Shown here: positions 11,807 to 24,772 of the stretch, in pieces
Numbering within the stretch: the stretch's first letter is position 1
Layout: every line of letters starts with the position of its first letter
Assembly (NCBI GenBank): GCA_013365325.1
Contig: JABVXV010000007.1
Coordinates: 434,001 to 498,000, forward strand
Reading direction: 5' to 3'
DNA: 64,000 bases
DNA from: Dipetalonema caudispina
Taxonomy: Eukaryota; Nematoda; Chromadorea; Rhabditida; Onchocercidae
Program-made: the position numbers and the translations under genes
Notes under the pieces: generated by a model
Seen by the model: only the letters and a program-made list of their open reading frames with translations
What the model was told of the DNA's origin: nothing
Databases searched by the model: none

Positions 11807-14800
11807 AATTCAGCGAACCTGATAACTACTTCAAATGGAATTACTGTTGCTATAAACAAATAAAGTTGATGTTTGACATTGAAAAGCCTACAATTTGGCG
11901 TTGAGTTCACAACACTGATTTTATTTCACTGCAAATATACGTCAGTTTCAACAACCAACAAATTGCAGCGAAGAAGTTCACTTATGGACAAAGTTCGCAT
12001 AAAAATAGTAAGGAAAAATGTTGTGATAATTCATTTGATATCGAAGGAAACACAAGCAATATTCAGAAGTTGCAGAACAAGAAGATTAACAAATATATGA
12101 CGAATCGTGTATGGTTATTTGGCGAAATTTTCTGGAAGTTCCCGGATATCGGTCAAGAAATTTTATCAGTATCAGTTCTTATTATTAGGTGAAAAATTCC
12201 GACAATGCTTGGATTCGCAAACGCTGTGAAGTAAGTACATAAAATGGGAAATTTCTGGTGATCGATCAGACTCATTTTTTGGTCTGTTTACAAACTACTT
12301 TTATCATAGGAAACATATCTTCAACAAAGGCAAATTTTTTTCCTATAATTAATACATTCGTTACCTCCTATGAAGAGATATGAATATACATTTCTACTTA
12401 ATGGTTGCCAATTTATAAGAAATATGAAAAACGAATTGAAATGGGTTTAAATCAAACCAAAGAAATTCGATTATTGAAAAGTTAGCTGTGGTAGAATGGC
12501 ATCTATGCGCAGAATTATCTTTTAAAATTTACCACCGATTGAATTTTCGTAAAGTTGTCAAATGGAAAATTCTAAATCTCTGTAATGAAATTAATCAGTC
12601 AGAAATCAAAATCATTGAAAAACAAGAAAATGTTATTGAGCAATACAAAATTTCACGTAAAACTTGTAAACGTTATTTGATCGAAAACCGGATTTCTTTA
12701 ACAGGTTAAATTCTGAGTTTTTGTTGGAAAAATTGGGAAAAAATGTCTTTCTTTTGCGGATAATGAAGTTATTCAACACATAATTTTTTAGCGATTCAAT
12801 AAAAAAATACATTCTCAATGACAGCACTTTAAGGCTTGCGGATATTGAATGACTGATTGAACTAATTCGATTTCCCCTTTCAGGAATTCTAAGTCAACCA
12901 ATAAAATGGAAAATATTTAATCCTTAAAATTGAAATAATATTTCGGTGCTAACTGGCAAGGGTAGTAGCAAAGGTATCCATTTCAATTAACTGTAACTAA
13001 ATCTTTTTAAATAAAACAGTATTAATTTTGCCTGTTTTCCAGCTATCAGATTTTTCTTTACGCATAACATTAACTTTTTGTTTGCGTGAAAATGTGATAA
13101 GCAGTACAATTCATTCTCTTGAAAGTTTTTAACTAAAATTAAGTTATGAGATTTGATGTTTATGGCTTAGAATGAACTTATAAATGAAGAAATCTCTTGA
13201 TATTTAAAAAATTTCCTGATGAACTGGATGAAAGTTTTAATTTCAGAGAAATGGTTGAATATGTGGGAAAATGAAAGAAATGTTGGTGACATCTTTGTCG
13301 ATATTAGTATTGGTGAGAAGGAGAAAGATAAGAAGAAAAATGTGACCATTCCATTTCTTGTCCACCTGTCCATCCATCCTCAATCCACTAATGTTTTACA
13401 CCTTAAAAACCCATTGAAGTAGCAGTAAATCAACAATTCAACAAGGATTTTTCTAACTCTTCAAAAATGCAGAAAAGAAGGGAAGTGAAATTTGGATGAA
13501 ATTATCAATTTAAATAGTTCTATTTAACTGTTCCACATTTTGTTATTGAAAAGTTCTATATTTACTTCATCCTTCTCTTTCCCTTAATTAAACTAATTTA
13601 AACAAGTCAAATGTTCAATTAAAATAAGTACCAAGAAGAAAACTTTGCACGGAAACTGAAATAAAATATAAAACTGTTGAAATAAGGATTGAGAAAAATT
13701 GTAATTAATAAGAAGTATTGGGAAAACTTGCTAGCACTTGAAATCATGCAATTCATTTTGTATAATTAATTCATTTTAAAGAATTACAACTATTCACGTT
13801 CTCACTCGCGAAATTTTTTGTAATTATTTAAAAATTTTTGAATGTTAATTGAAAAAATTATGATATATTTAATTTATCGCTCAGCTTTTATTCCATATTT
13901 TTCGTAATTATTAACTTTTTTGATTTGGGCTCATGTCAATATTTAAGGCTCAGATCATAGAAGATAAATCTTTCGAGATTTTTAGATTATTAAGGTATTC
14001 AGGTGGAATTTCGTAAAAGAAATTCATAACCTCTTATTGCAAGGACTGTTTTGAATGAAATATTCAGTAACGCTCATGGCATTATGCTTTAATCTTTTAA
14101 ACAAAAATTTGAATAAAAAAATATAAGATGTGTCAAAGGGAGAACTAAGGGCGTTCGTACGAATATACGTGTACGTGTACTTAGAAGGAGAATATGAATT
14201 AGCGCTAATCGATCCGATTATTTATTACTTTAAGTTCGAAAAAAAATTCCGATGAATTCTTTTGTAATTAATGCGCTAAAACAGATAATTATCAGTGTAT
14301 GAAATGAAATGTTATAAGCTTATTTCAACTTAATTCCATTTCGAATCCGAAAATCAAGATTTTTCTACTTAGGTCCAATTAAACGATAGACTTATTATTA
14401 TTGAATTTAAATTTGGTTGACAAATTTGTTGCATTATGAGTAAATATTATGGTACTTATTCAGTTCATGTGATCAAAGTCAATAATAAAATCAAAAAACT
14501 GAATTTTTTTTTTTTGAATTCAACAGATTTGATGTTTGTTTGTAAAACTATATTGTTATGATAAGGAATATGATTTTTTTTTTTTTTCGACTTTTTTGAC
14601 ATCGGATACAGCGCTATTTATTAACATTTAATTTTTGTGTACTTTGTAAAAGAAGAAAAGAATACGAAAAATATTTGAAACCATAAAAGCATTAATCTAT
14701 TTTCTAATTGTTCATTCTTTTACAAACATTACAGGCTTCACGATTACTAATCAAAACATGTCGTGATTTTTTTTCCCAGAATATTCTCTTCTCTTTCGGT

Positions 14801-17800
14801 CTTTTTTTAGAAAATTTTCAAAATTCTTTCAGCATTTTAACTGCCATTTTAAAATTATTCAGAATAATTCTCTTCAAAACATGTTTTTACTTGCATTTCT
14901 TAACTGAATATCAAGAAAAACCATAAAAATTCTGTTAAAACTTCAGAATTGGCAAATTCCTTTCTTCTTGTTTCGAGATCAATTATGCAGAAAAAAAAAA
15001 GATTATTTGAATAAGTTTCTTGTTCATACAAACAAATATACCTGTCGTTATTTCAAAATTAGACGAAAGATTTTGAACTTAGCTAAGAATTATCATTTTC
15101 GTTTGTATAATTCAATAATTCAATACTTATACCAGCAGAAATAATTATATCTCTTGGTGACAGGCAAAATTGGTTTGCCAAATGAGCGTTCTAGTGGATC
15201 CGTTTTTGATCAAGTTTAAAAAATTCATTTAATATTTAAAAATCTAAGATCTTTATTGCTACAGATTATTGTTCTCGACTACTAACAAGAACAGCGATGA
15301 TCATGAATTAGTGCATGATAATCAAGATTTCGGAATTGACAACAATTATACATGTGATAGTGATAATGATAACGCTAATTAGAAGCCACCAAATGTTAAT
15401 TGTGTTAACTTTTAAGGTATCTATAAATTAATTGTAATAATAACAATAGCAATAAAAAAAAACAATAGTAATGAGCAATAGTATTGATCATTGTAAATTG
15501 TTAAATGATAAAAATAGTATCTGTAATTTAATACTTTAATTCGAAACTAGCAAATGAAGATATTCAGCTTAAGAGCCTGAAAGTGATGGATATAACTATA
15601 GGTTACTGATAATGTTATAATTGAGTTGTATCAACAATAATATATCGACTGTCTTCAATAAGAAGTGAAATTGCTGGAAATGTTATCATGTAAATTTTCA
15701 ATATAGTACTAATCCGGTTTTCTGCTTGTCTTAAATATCGGTAGTTATGAATTAGGCGAGTTAGGAGAGCTAAAAATAGATGGATAAATTTGTAGAAGTT
15801 ATTTCAAACAAATAAATAATTTCTCGAATGTTCTTTAACAATATTGTTTTTAATTTGGTCAATATTTTATTTAGTTGATATTTCATATTACATGTAATTT
15901 GAATAAATAAACAAATTTTACCATAATATTCGTATTTTTATATTTTCTAATTACAAAAGAAACTTTGCTTCATAATTTTATTAAAGTATCATTAAGATAT
16001 AGTATTAAGTGCATAATCATCGTTACCATGTTTACACCACCATCTTATCTTTACGTTGTTGTCTTTTTTTGTTTAATTTATTGTTCTAATAATGACTTAT
16101 AAGAATTCTTAAAAAATAAACAAACAATTTCATCATACATTTCAATTTTTCTTTTATCGAATTTTTTTTTTTTTAAAAGATCTTTTGCGATTTCATTCAT
16201 TTTAGCCGTTCTTGATGTTTTACATTCTTCCAGCCAAAATATCGCTTTTCTATCATTGGGTTGTTTAAGTTACTAAAGTAAATTCACAAAACAAAACAAT
16301 CAAAAAGTAGTAATTATAAAGAATGATGAATCTTCCGACCAATTTAATTTTATAGTATTAAAGAAAAAATTTAGTTGTTAGTTAAATCAAAAAATCACTA
16401 CTTTTTTTAACTTTAATTTGAGATGAATCTATAACATATAAACTCTTTTTATTCAAATACCAAATAATACTTACCTTTTTTCGTTAAAAGAGTAAGTGGC
16501 TGAAAATTTTGAAATTATTGTACACCAATGGCCTCTCGTCTAGTTTATCAACTAAAATTGTATATTTTTATAAAAGGTTTTTTTGTTAGTCCTTTTCATT
16601 TCATTTTTCCAGTTTTTAAATATAAATTGTGCTCGTATGAAATATATTCGATTTCCATACATTGAATTCATTAAAAAAAAAGAACTTATTCTCTAAAATT
16701 AGACTTTATTGTATGGCTTGAATTTAATAATTTTTAAAAGTAGATTCAACGTAGAATTTCCCGGGATTGATTCTGGTACGGTTTCCTTTTCTTTTCCACT
16801 CTTCGAAAAATAATCTTTTGGTCACTTTCAACAACTGTTCTGACCATATCAATAGATGCCAGTTTAGATATATATAGGTCATCATGCCAAAGATATGCAC
16901 TGCACTTCTTTTACTATTATTACTATTATTTATGTCATCTATGTGTTTCTCCGTCTTCTCTTTTAGGTATAATACATCCATGCATCCAATACCTTTTAGA
17001 TATTTATGCAAATCCCATGGCATTATGAGCTCTAATAAATATAAAATTTCATTTCTTATCGAACTGAACCATTACAAACTTCATCTATTACTACATTCAT
17101 CATTCATTTATTCAAAAGTTTTGTGACGAAATTTCATCGCAATAATGAAAAGAAGTTAACATTTTGTTCATCTATTTATTTACCTCTTCGTCAGTTTGAA
17201 ATTTCCATCAGTCATATTTGTTATTGTGCATTTCAATTTTTAATTTCTGCTAAGTTGCTAAATTTTTCGATGGAATTAAATTGCTAATTAATATTAATGT
17301 CGAAGTATTTCTCTATTACTCGTCTATTCATTTGCTCGTCTATTTTGTTAATGATTTCATTTCAATTTCAATTCTTCCGTTAAACAGTAATTTTTTATTA
17401 CTTCTATCTTCTGTAATTGCGTCACTAACTGATTAAGCCATTTATTCATTTTCAATTCCTTGCAAGTTTGTGGAATTGCTATTTAAGTTTAAATTGAATA
17501 TACTACCTTTCTTGATTCTGTCATCGTCGTCAAGTTGCACTTGTTCCTTTTCTTAGGATCAGCGAACTATCGAATATTTTCAGTTTACAGTTTAACTCTT
17601 CTTTACCTTTGTCCTAACGAAATACCTTATATGCTTATTTCTTAACATAATAATTCAAAGAAAAAACGAATTCCACTTTATTTTTATCGACTTTTATATT
17701 TATCATCGTATCTTTATAAGCTAATCCTTATCATCATCATTATCATCTATCATATAAAATATTACATGAACAAATCCATACCCATTTTGTACTGTACAGA

Positions 17801-20187
17801 TTAAAATTTTATGGTGACATTTTCTGCATATATGGTGTGAGTTGTACATTCAACGCTATTTGCATTGCTTAAACAAACAATTTGCAATAAATGATTGTAC
17901 ATGTCTATTACTTCATGCAGTAGTTCATCACTTTTCTGATGCTTTTATAAATGGCAAGTAATGGTATCAATCCTTTATGCAATTAAATTTTTTCAACTTT
18001 TTTTAATTCTGGCCGATTTAGTCATTGGCATTTTGTTAAGTTGAAATCTTTGAAACAATTATTGCTTTTCTTTTTTAAAGAATGCATATCCCATCGGAAT
18101 TTTATGATATACAATAACTTTTTTAGATAGATTATTTCTTTTCAAAATTGATTAATTAGTTTGTAATAATTTAAAGAACAAATGAATGGTCCTGCCAACA
18201 TAAATTTATCCTACTAAAAAGAAAAAAAAATCTTTTTTTTGAAACTATAGGATAAGTATCCCTGTTAATGATTGTAAAAAATTTAACAATTTTCTAAAGA
18301 ATAGAACATACTGCACATTATTTGCTCTTCATCCCATTAAGTTTTTAAGTTATTTTGTTGGAACTTTTTTAGAAGTCTTAACTCTTAAAATATTTTCTTA
18401 AAAAATGTGCTTTTTTTGTTTAGAATTGTCTTCTCTTCGGATACTCAGCAATGGAACTTTTCATTAAAATTACTTTTAACTGTCTTTTCTTCTTTTAAAT
18501 ACACTTAGTTTAAAAAGTTTTTGCTTCTGTTCTGTCAAAGATGCCTTACAATATTAGCAAAATATCAGATTCCACACGATCTACTTCACATTCAAATAAA
18601 GAATTTTCGCCTTACTTGGAACAGCTGATAGCATTGAAGCTTGGTCATATCATATTTTCAAGTGGATTAGCAGAATTTCTTTTATGTAGTAAGAAAAAAC
18701 TGGCCTAATTGCACAATAAAAACAGCTCCCACGAGAACTATTGTTCACGTTTATTGCGCAATTCTCGTGAAATCTACAAGTTGAAGTGTACTAAATGTTT
18801 ATTTTGGGTATTAATAATCACTGCAATTGAGTAATATACTTTATAGCTTTTTTTTGTTGTACATATTTTGGAACCGAATTTAATACCGTAACATATTTAA
18901 TATCACTAGAAGGTTGAAAAGTTATTTCGAAAATTGCATTATTTTCTTTTTTTGAATATTAATGAATTGTTGAAAAAAAATATTTCAATTAATAAATTAA
19001 TACTTTGTAATAAAAGTGAATTTATGAATTGTTGAAAAATGTGCACTTAATGCAAATTTCTCAATACATATTTCCATTCCGTCAGAGAAAATTGAACCGT
19101 TTCTGCTTTTTTATTTAGTTACATTTATCTTTTGCCTAGTACATTTTTCAGGTAAGTACTTAACTCAGAGTTCAAAACTTTTTTCATCTTCAGAAACAAT
19201 GAATGATTTCCTTCAAAAACAAAGGTTGTATGAATGTTTCTTTGAAAAAAGGATCAATTATTTTCAAAATTCATGAATAAAATGAGATGTTAGTTGTTTT
19301 CTTTAAAAGTGCCCTCATACTCTAAAATTTGTTTAATCATAAAATTGTTTAATTAGTAATCTTTTGTTGATAAAGTGGACAAAAATGTGATTGTCCTTAA
19401 TGTTTACTAGAAATTTTTTAGGTGCAAATATTGGAATTAGATAAAAAAGAGTATTATTTGATGTTGTAGAATTAAGTTGAAATTGATCCAAACATTTTTA
19501 GTAAATATTTAGTAGTATCAGTTTTTTAATCCAAAAACCAAATATTTCATGTTAAAGATTTCCTAATCCTGTCGTCCCATTTTTTGATAATATGATGACC
19601 TCTAGCCTTTCAACCTGATGACATCACCATATTAAACAACTGAACAGTTTTTGGAACTTGCTATTTCCACCATTATGAGCGATCGGTCATTAATTATAAT
19701 GGCTTTTTTGGTCATTATCTTTCTGCGAATACTGGCCACATTCGATTGCTTACTTTCTTTGGTCTTATATAAGGCACTTAATGTATCCAAATTTCTGCAC
19801 AGAAGAAAATACTAAAAACTCTCGTTCATCTTTTGGAGAAAAGTTATATTTAATTGAGTGATGTAAGGGTTTACTTTTTCTACCATCCCTTGGCTCTATT
19901 ATTAAAAATCCAGTTTCGAAATCGAGAACTGTAATTCTGAGCATTAGCAAATTTCAACTGAACTTATTATCCTCCCTATTTTTTTCAATTGGAAAATTTT
20001 TTTTCAAAATTTATTAAAAAAATTTTTCGGAATTTTCAAATCCAAAAATTGGAAATTTCGGTTGTTCGCTTAATAAATATTCGTTTATTTGTAATTCAAT
20101 AGATCTTTTCTTTCTCGCATTTCAACCTTTAATCAATCCTACGATTACTTCCGATAATAAAATTGTGCAATTCTCGTTTTCATTTCA

Positions 20188-20322
20188 TCAATTCAGAACG
20201 CATCTGCCCATCAATGTCATTTTACTGCCATCGGTCATCTCTTCTACAGCTGGTGTCCATTCTCGTTGCGTCATTTTAACGGGCAGCTGTTAGTCATTGA
20301 GAATTTGGTTCTCATCTGCTAA
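20188..20322. other. GC-balanced island, possible exon (strand uncertain)
   Basis: Composition here departs from the flanking AT-rich DNA. On the minus strand an acceptor-like CTAACAG precedes an open frame 20286-20188 (32 codons, starting LPVKMTQREWTPAVEE, ending in TGA). On the plus strand AATTCAG precedes an open frame 20197-20322 (41 codons, starting NASAHQCHFTAIGHLF, ending in TAA). Either could be a terminal exon, or the island could be a conserved non-coding element. No family was recognised. Confidence 0.25.
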
Positions 20323-22966
20323 AAGGAAATTAGTAATTATTTTACTTTTGCAGTTCTAAGTAACAAAAATAATCATTTATCTTTTTAAATCAATTTATTC
20401 TTTTCTTCTCTCCAACGAACTTCATTCATGAGAAATTACTATGATAAATGATTAAGCCTTTGTTAGCTGTAACTTTTTAAAGAATTTGTTTGATAGTAGT
20501 CAAAATTTAGAAAAAGATATGTTATTTTAGAAATAAATTAAGGAAATAATAAAACAGAAATATTTGAGTGAAAAAAAGGAAATAGAAGGTCGGAAAGAGG
20601 TAGGGAAAGATTATCAATATTGTCTTAAAATTTTTGAAATCTTTGATCTCGAATTTCCTTTAAATCTTTAATACGTTGTTTTTGTTACCATAGTAACATT
20701 AATAATTTTAACCACCGGTCATTCTCTCTTTACTTTTTTATTCATCCATTTATTTACTCGTCCGTTTTGTCGACTTGTCTTTGCTTTTAGGTGATTCCAA
20801 GAAAAAAAAAAACGATAACTGATTGGCTTAATGTGTATTGATTGTATACAAATATTACACAAGCAAACGTTGCACCAACATTTCGGCTTGGTACAATTTT
20901 ATAATATTGCAGACAAAATGAACCATTTGAACTCATCTCGACCCTCTGATGATTACCGCACTACCAAAAGAAAATGAACAGATGTGATAGCAAAAGATGA
21001 TGGAAGGAATTGTGGATAATGGAACGGATAAGGGAGGGTCTATTCTTTCTGACTTATGACCTAATACTGTTAAATCAAGCCCAGCCCTCTAGCAACAAAG
21101 CTAGGCCAAATCATTCACACTACACATTCAACAGAGAATGTCTGCTCTGCGTTTCTGTTTCCTTGTCCACATTTTGGCGACATCTGATCAATTTCCTGCA
21201 ATGCAAAGCATTAATGGCTTTTATGGATTCATTCAACAACTTTTTAAATTTAAAATATTGCAATTCACCGCACGAAGTATTTCTTTTTTATTCTTTCCAA
21301 AAAATGCCATTTTCATCAGCTATTCGCTAAATTAGAAATAAATTGTATGAATTAATTCACTCACTTTTTTCCAAACTCAATTTATTCTCTTTTTTCCCAA
21401 TTAACAGAAAAAATTCGAATGACTTTATTAGCAATAATTATTAACATATTTCAACAAATATTCAGCATAATTATCATCTATCATCACACCTTATATCTTC
21501 GATATTTTATTATTAGCCAGCAAATGATTCGCTTGCGCCATTTTCAATCTGTTTCCCTTAAATTCAATTCAAATGCTATTGAAGTTGTCTTTATTAGCAC
21601 TATTTTGAAAAACTTTTTTTTCTCTCCAATTACTTTTTTTTGTAATTATTTTTTTTTCAGTAATATAATTTCATATGTTATTATGAATAAATCATTTCTA
21701 ATAATAATAAAGATAGTATGATGATGATTTTTTAAGAGCTTTATCGGTATTTTGCTGGAAAGTCGTGAAAAATCTATCTGAGAAAAAATCATTGTAAAAG
21801 TGAAGCCAAAATTTTAGAAAGCTAAGTTTAACATTCATCTGTGAACCATTCTCTGTCATTATGAATATGAAAATATTGAAATGTAAAATAGAGTTTAATA
21901 TTGTGAATTATGGTGTACTCCATTGAACAGATTAATTAATAATATTAGTAGTCGATCATTGCTATCCGATAAAGAATGCCATCTATCAATTCAGTCGTTA
22001 CTAATTAAATGACGTTTCATTTGTCATTAAACTTGAGAAGAATTACTTAGTTCATCATCATTCAGATTTCCAAAAGAGATGAAATGTTTAAAATCAGATG
22101 GCTGATTGATTTCAAACGCTTCACCGAAGTCCATTATTTATTACATATGTTCATTTAATATTAGAAGCAAAAAAAAAAAGAACAAAACAAAAAACACAAA
22201 AAATACCTTGTAGGAAAAATATTGAAGGAATTTAAGATCAGAAAAAAAATTAATTTAATTTGGTTAGTGCTAGCAAATGATGCAAAAAAAAGGAAGAAAA
22301 AAGTTGATTTAATTGATCCATTTATGAGAATAAATTTATTTACAAGACATAAGGATAGATATAAACATGAATGGAGGGTTTGTCGTGGATATCAGGTTTT
22401 TCAACATGTTACTTACTTCATACAATGATGAACCATTTGTGAAACCCTCTTGAAATTTTCTCTTCCCTTGAGGAAACCCGTTTGATAGTAAATAAATCTT
22501 TTCTTGCTCCAATCAAATGTCCTTTATTTTACTCCTCTTCGGTCTTTTACTCCAATCTTCTTCATGATTGAAAGCGCATTTTAATATGGTAAAATTCTTT
22601 TTCATGTCTGTAATGATAATAATGATATAATGCTGATAAAATGCTTTATGTATCTTTTATGCATAATATTTCTTCCTTATTGTTTCGTTTTTTTTTTCTT
22701 TTTTCCCAAGAAAAACAATAGTTAAGTATTATAATCATTAAGCACAATCTATTAGTTGGTAAATGGGCGAATAATTAAAAATACCTTGGATTACCGACTA
22801 ATTAATCGAAAATATTTTATCTAAGTTTTGAAGGGTGTTAATAGTAAATGGAAAGCTTTTTGAAGTGTGAAATTGGCAAAGGACACGAAAAGGAAAGGTT
22901 GAGTAGAGAGGATGGGAGGAATTAAACAACATTTGTCATTGTTGTTCGCATCATATCAGTTGCCAT

Positions 22967-22997
22967 CAAATCAAGAAAATGAAATTTTCTTGATTTG
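22967..22997. repeat. Perfect 14-bp hairpin, 3-nt loop
   Basis: CAAATCAAGAAAAT at 22967-22980 is exactly complementary to 22984-22997, with GAA between them. It is isolated in non-coding DNA, about 1.8 kb upstream of the LURAP1-like start. Confidence 0.75.
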
Positions 22998-24772
22998 ACC
23001 AGAAAATATACATATTTCTATTCACTTGTTGTGTTCTTTAATTTATGTCCATCTTTGATATTTTCAATTGTCTGAAGAATTTACTATCAGATTACGTCAC
23101 GTCATTTGCATTCATTACAGTTTCATTTATGATTTTGCTAACTTAAAATTTGAACTTATTAATTTAAGGTAAATGCTTACATTACCTTAAATTCTTAGCT
23201 TATAGTTAAAATCATAATGAATATTTCCCAAACCATTTCAAAGTGAAAGTGTCAAGTTGAAGAAGATATAAAATTAAATATGAATTAGAATTTTCCTTCA
23301 TTTTTCACAAATGGAAAAAATACATTGCTAAAAGTGTTTGTTAAAGAAAAATGAAACTAATATAAAAAGTAACGCTGAAGTCAGAAATACAATTTTGATT
23401 GCGGAAATGCCGAGATTTTCGATTAATGGCGAATTAAATTGTTCATTTTTCCAACTCAAAATTTAGATAATCGAAAGTGTCTTATTGTACACTCTGAGCA
23501 GCTTTATATTTTATTCTCTCGTAATTTCTCAAGAATTCTTAGAAGAAATAAACTTGTTCTAAACCGGTTATTTCGTGCTTTTTTGCCATTTTCTCTCTTT
23601 TTCCTTCAATCTTTTCTACCTAATTTTTGATCCTTTTCTTATCACATTTATTTAAAATTTCTACTGCTGTTCAAGGAATTTAGAGAATTACGGGTGAAGC
23701 AGATTCTTATTAATCGATAATTTCGCTAGCCTTCATCTCAATTTTCACTGAATTTACCTATCAAATTTTCAAAATTGAATAAGTTAATTGAGTAACATGA
23801 GATATTCATGTTATTATCAGAGAGAAAATTCAACAATGTTGTACCTAACTTATCGTTTGGAATAATAAATATCCTATCCTCTCGATCATTTATTCTTTCC
23901 TATCCGAATTCGTATTTCCTGCAAATTTCTAAGTAATTTAACTCTTCTTAATGATAAGACTAAGAATTTGCAAAAACACTACGACAAATGATGCCAACCT
24001 CCGGTATTAATTACTGGATACGCACTGATGTAGTACCTTACCTTGGCAATGATTGTTGGTCTGATAGAGTAGTCCATAAGTTTTCTCTGAAATTTCACTG
24101 ATTCTAATATTTCGAAATATTTTTTTACTTTATGCTAGAATGCTTAATAAATACCAGAAGCACACAATTGCTTCAAATGTTTAAAGAAGTTGAACTTAAC
24201 AAGATTTTTTTCCCTTCATTATTCCAGTTTTTATCATTTAGTGATAATATTTTTTTTCCGCCTCGTCGAATTGCTATCGTTCTTCAAAAATAATACCACT
24301 TCACTGTGAAAATTAAATTACCCTTTGCAGGATGTTAAAGTAAAAATAAAAAATAAAAATGTGAATTTCGGAAAACAGATTATCTCGTGATTATTTGCTA
24401 ATTTAAGGTACTTCAGGTATATTAAGATTGAGATAACTAAGATAACAGCCATCTTTTTATATACTGATTATTTCGATCAATGATTTCTATTCCTTCTATT
24501 TTTGAATCGCTTACTTTTACAAGTAATTAATGACTGAACTCTTCCTTTCTGTTTGATAAATTTGATTTCTGCAATTCCTGAAATTATTATCGAAGATTTT
24601 TGAATGGTATTCAGGGAAATTTGACATCTTTGGAAATAGCTTTTTCGTTGTTTACTGTTATTTTTGCAATGTTTCGTAACATGCATGTTTTTTTATTGTG
24701 GATTTTTGTGTAAGAAATAATGACCCATGCAAAATGTTATTGCTGCCACCAAATTGCAGGAAAAAACTGAAA

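Larger units (their letters stand above)
11807..24772. other. 13-kb AT-rich region without a confident gene
   Basis: This lies between the divergently transcribed TPM-domain and LURAP1-like genes. It consists of AT-rich sequence with many homopolymer A/T runs. Open frames of 60-106 codons occur (for example near 12488, 16884, 21010 and 21419) but have random composition, rich in Phe, Ile, Asn and Lys, with no matching splice sites. Two local features stand out: a more GC-balanced island at about 20188-20322 and a perfect hairpin at 22967-22997. A short open frame at 19675-19815 (46 aa) begins with a hydrophobic segment. Distant 5' exons or enhancers for either flanking gene could be hidden here. 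Confidence 0.55.

Noticed and set aside
11577..11910. Open frames on both strands over the first TPM exon
   Set aside because: They are alternative-frame shadows of exon 11806-11612, whose signal peptide and TPM opening motif fix the true frame.
16884..17126. 80-codon frame starting with a signal-peptide-like MPKICTALLLLLLLLF
   Set aside because: The Leu run comes from a TTACTATTA microsatellite; the rest is random composition with no splice sites or family match.
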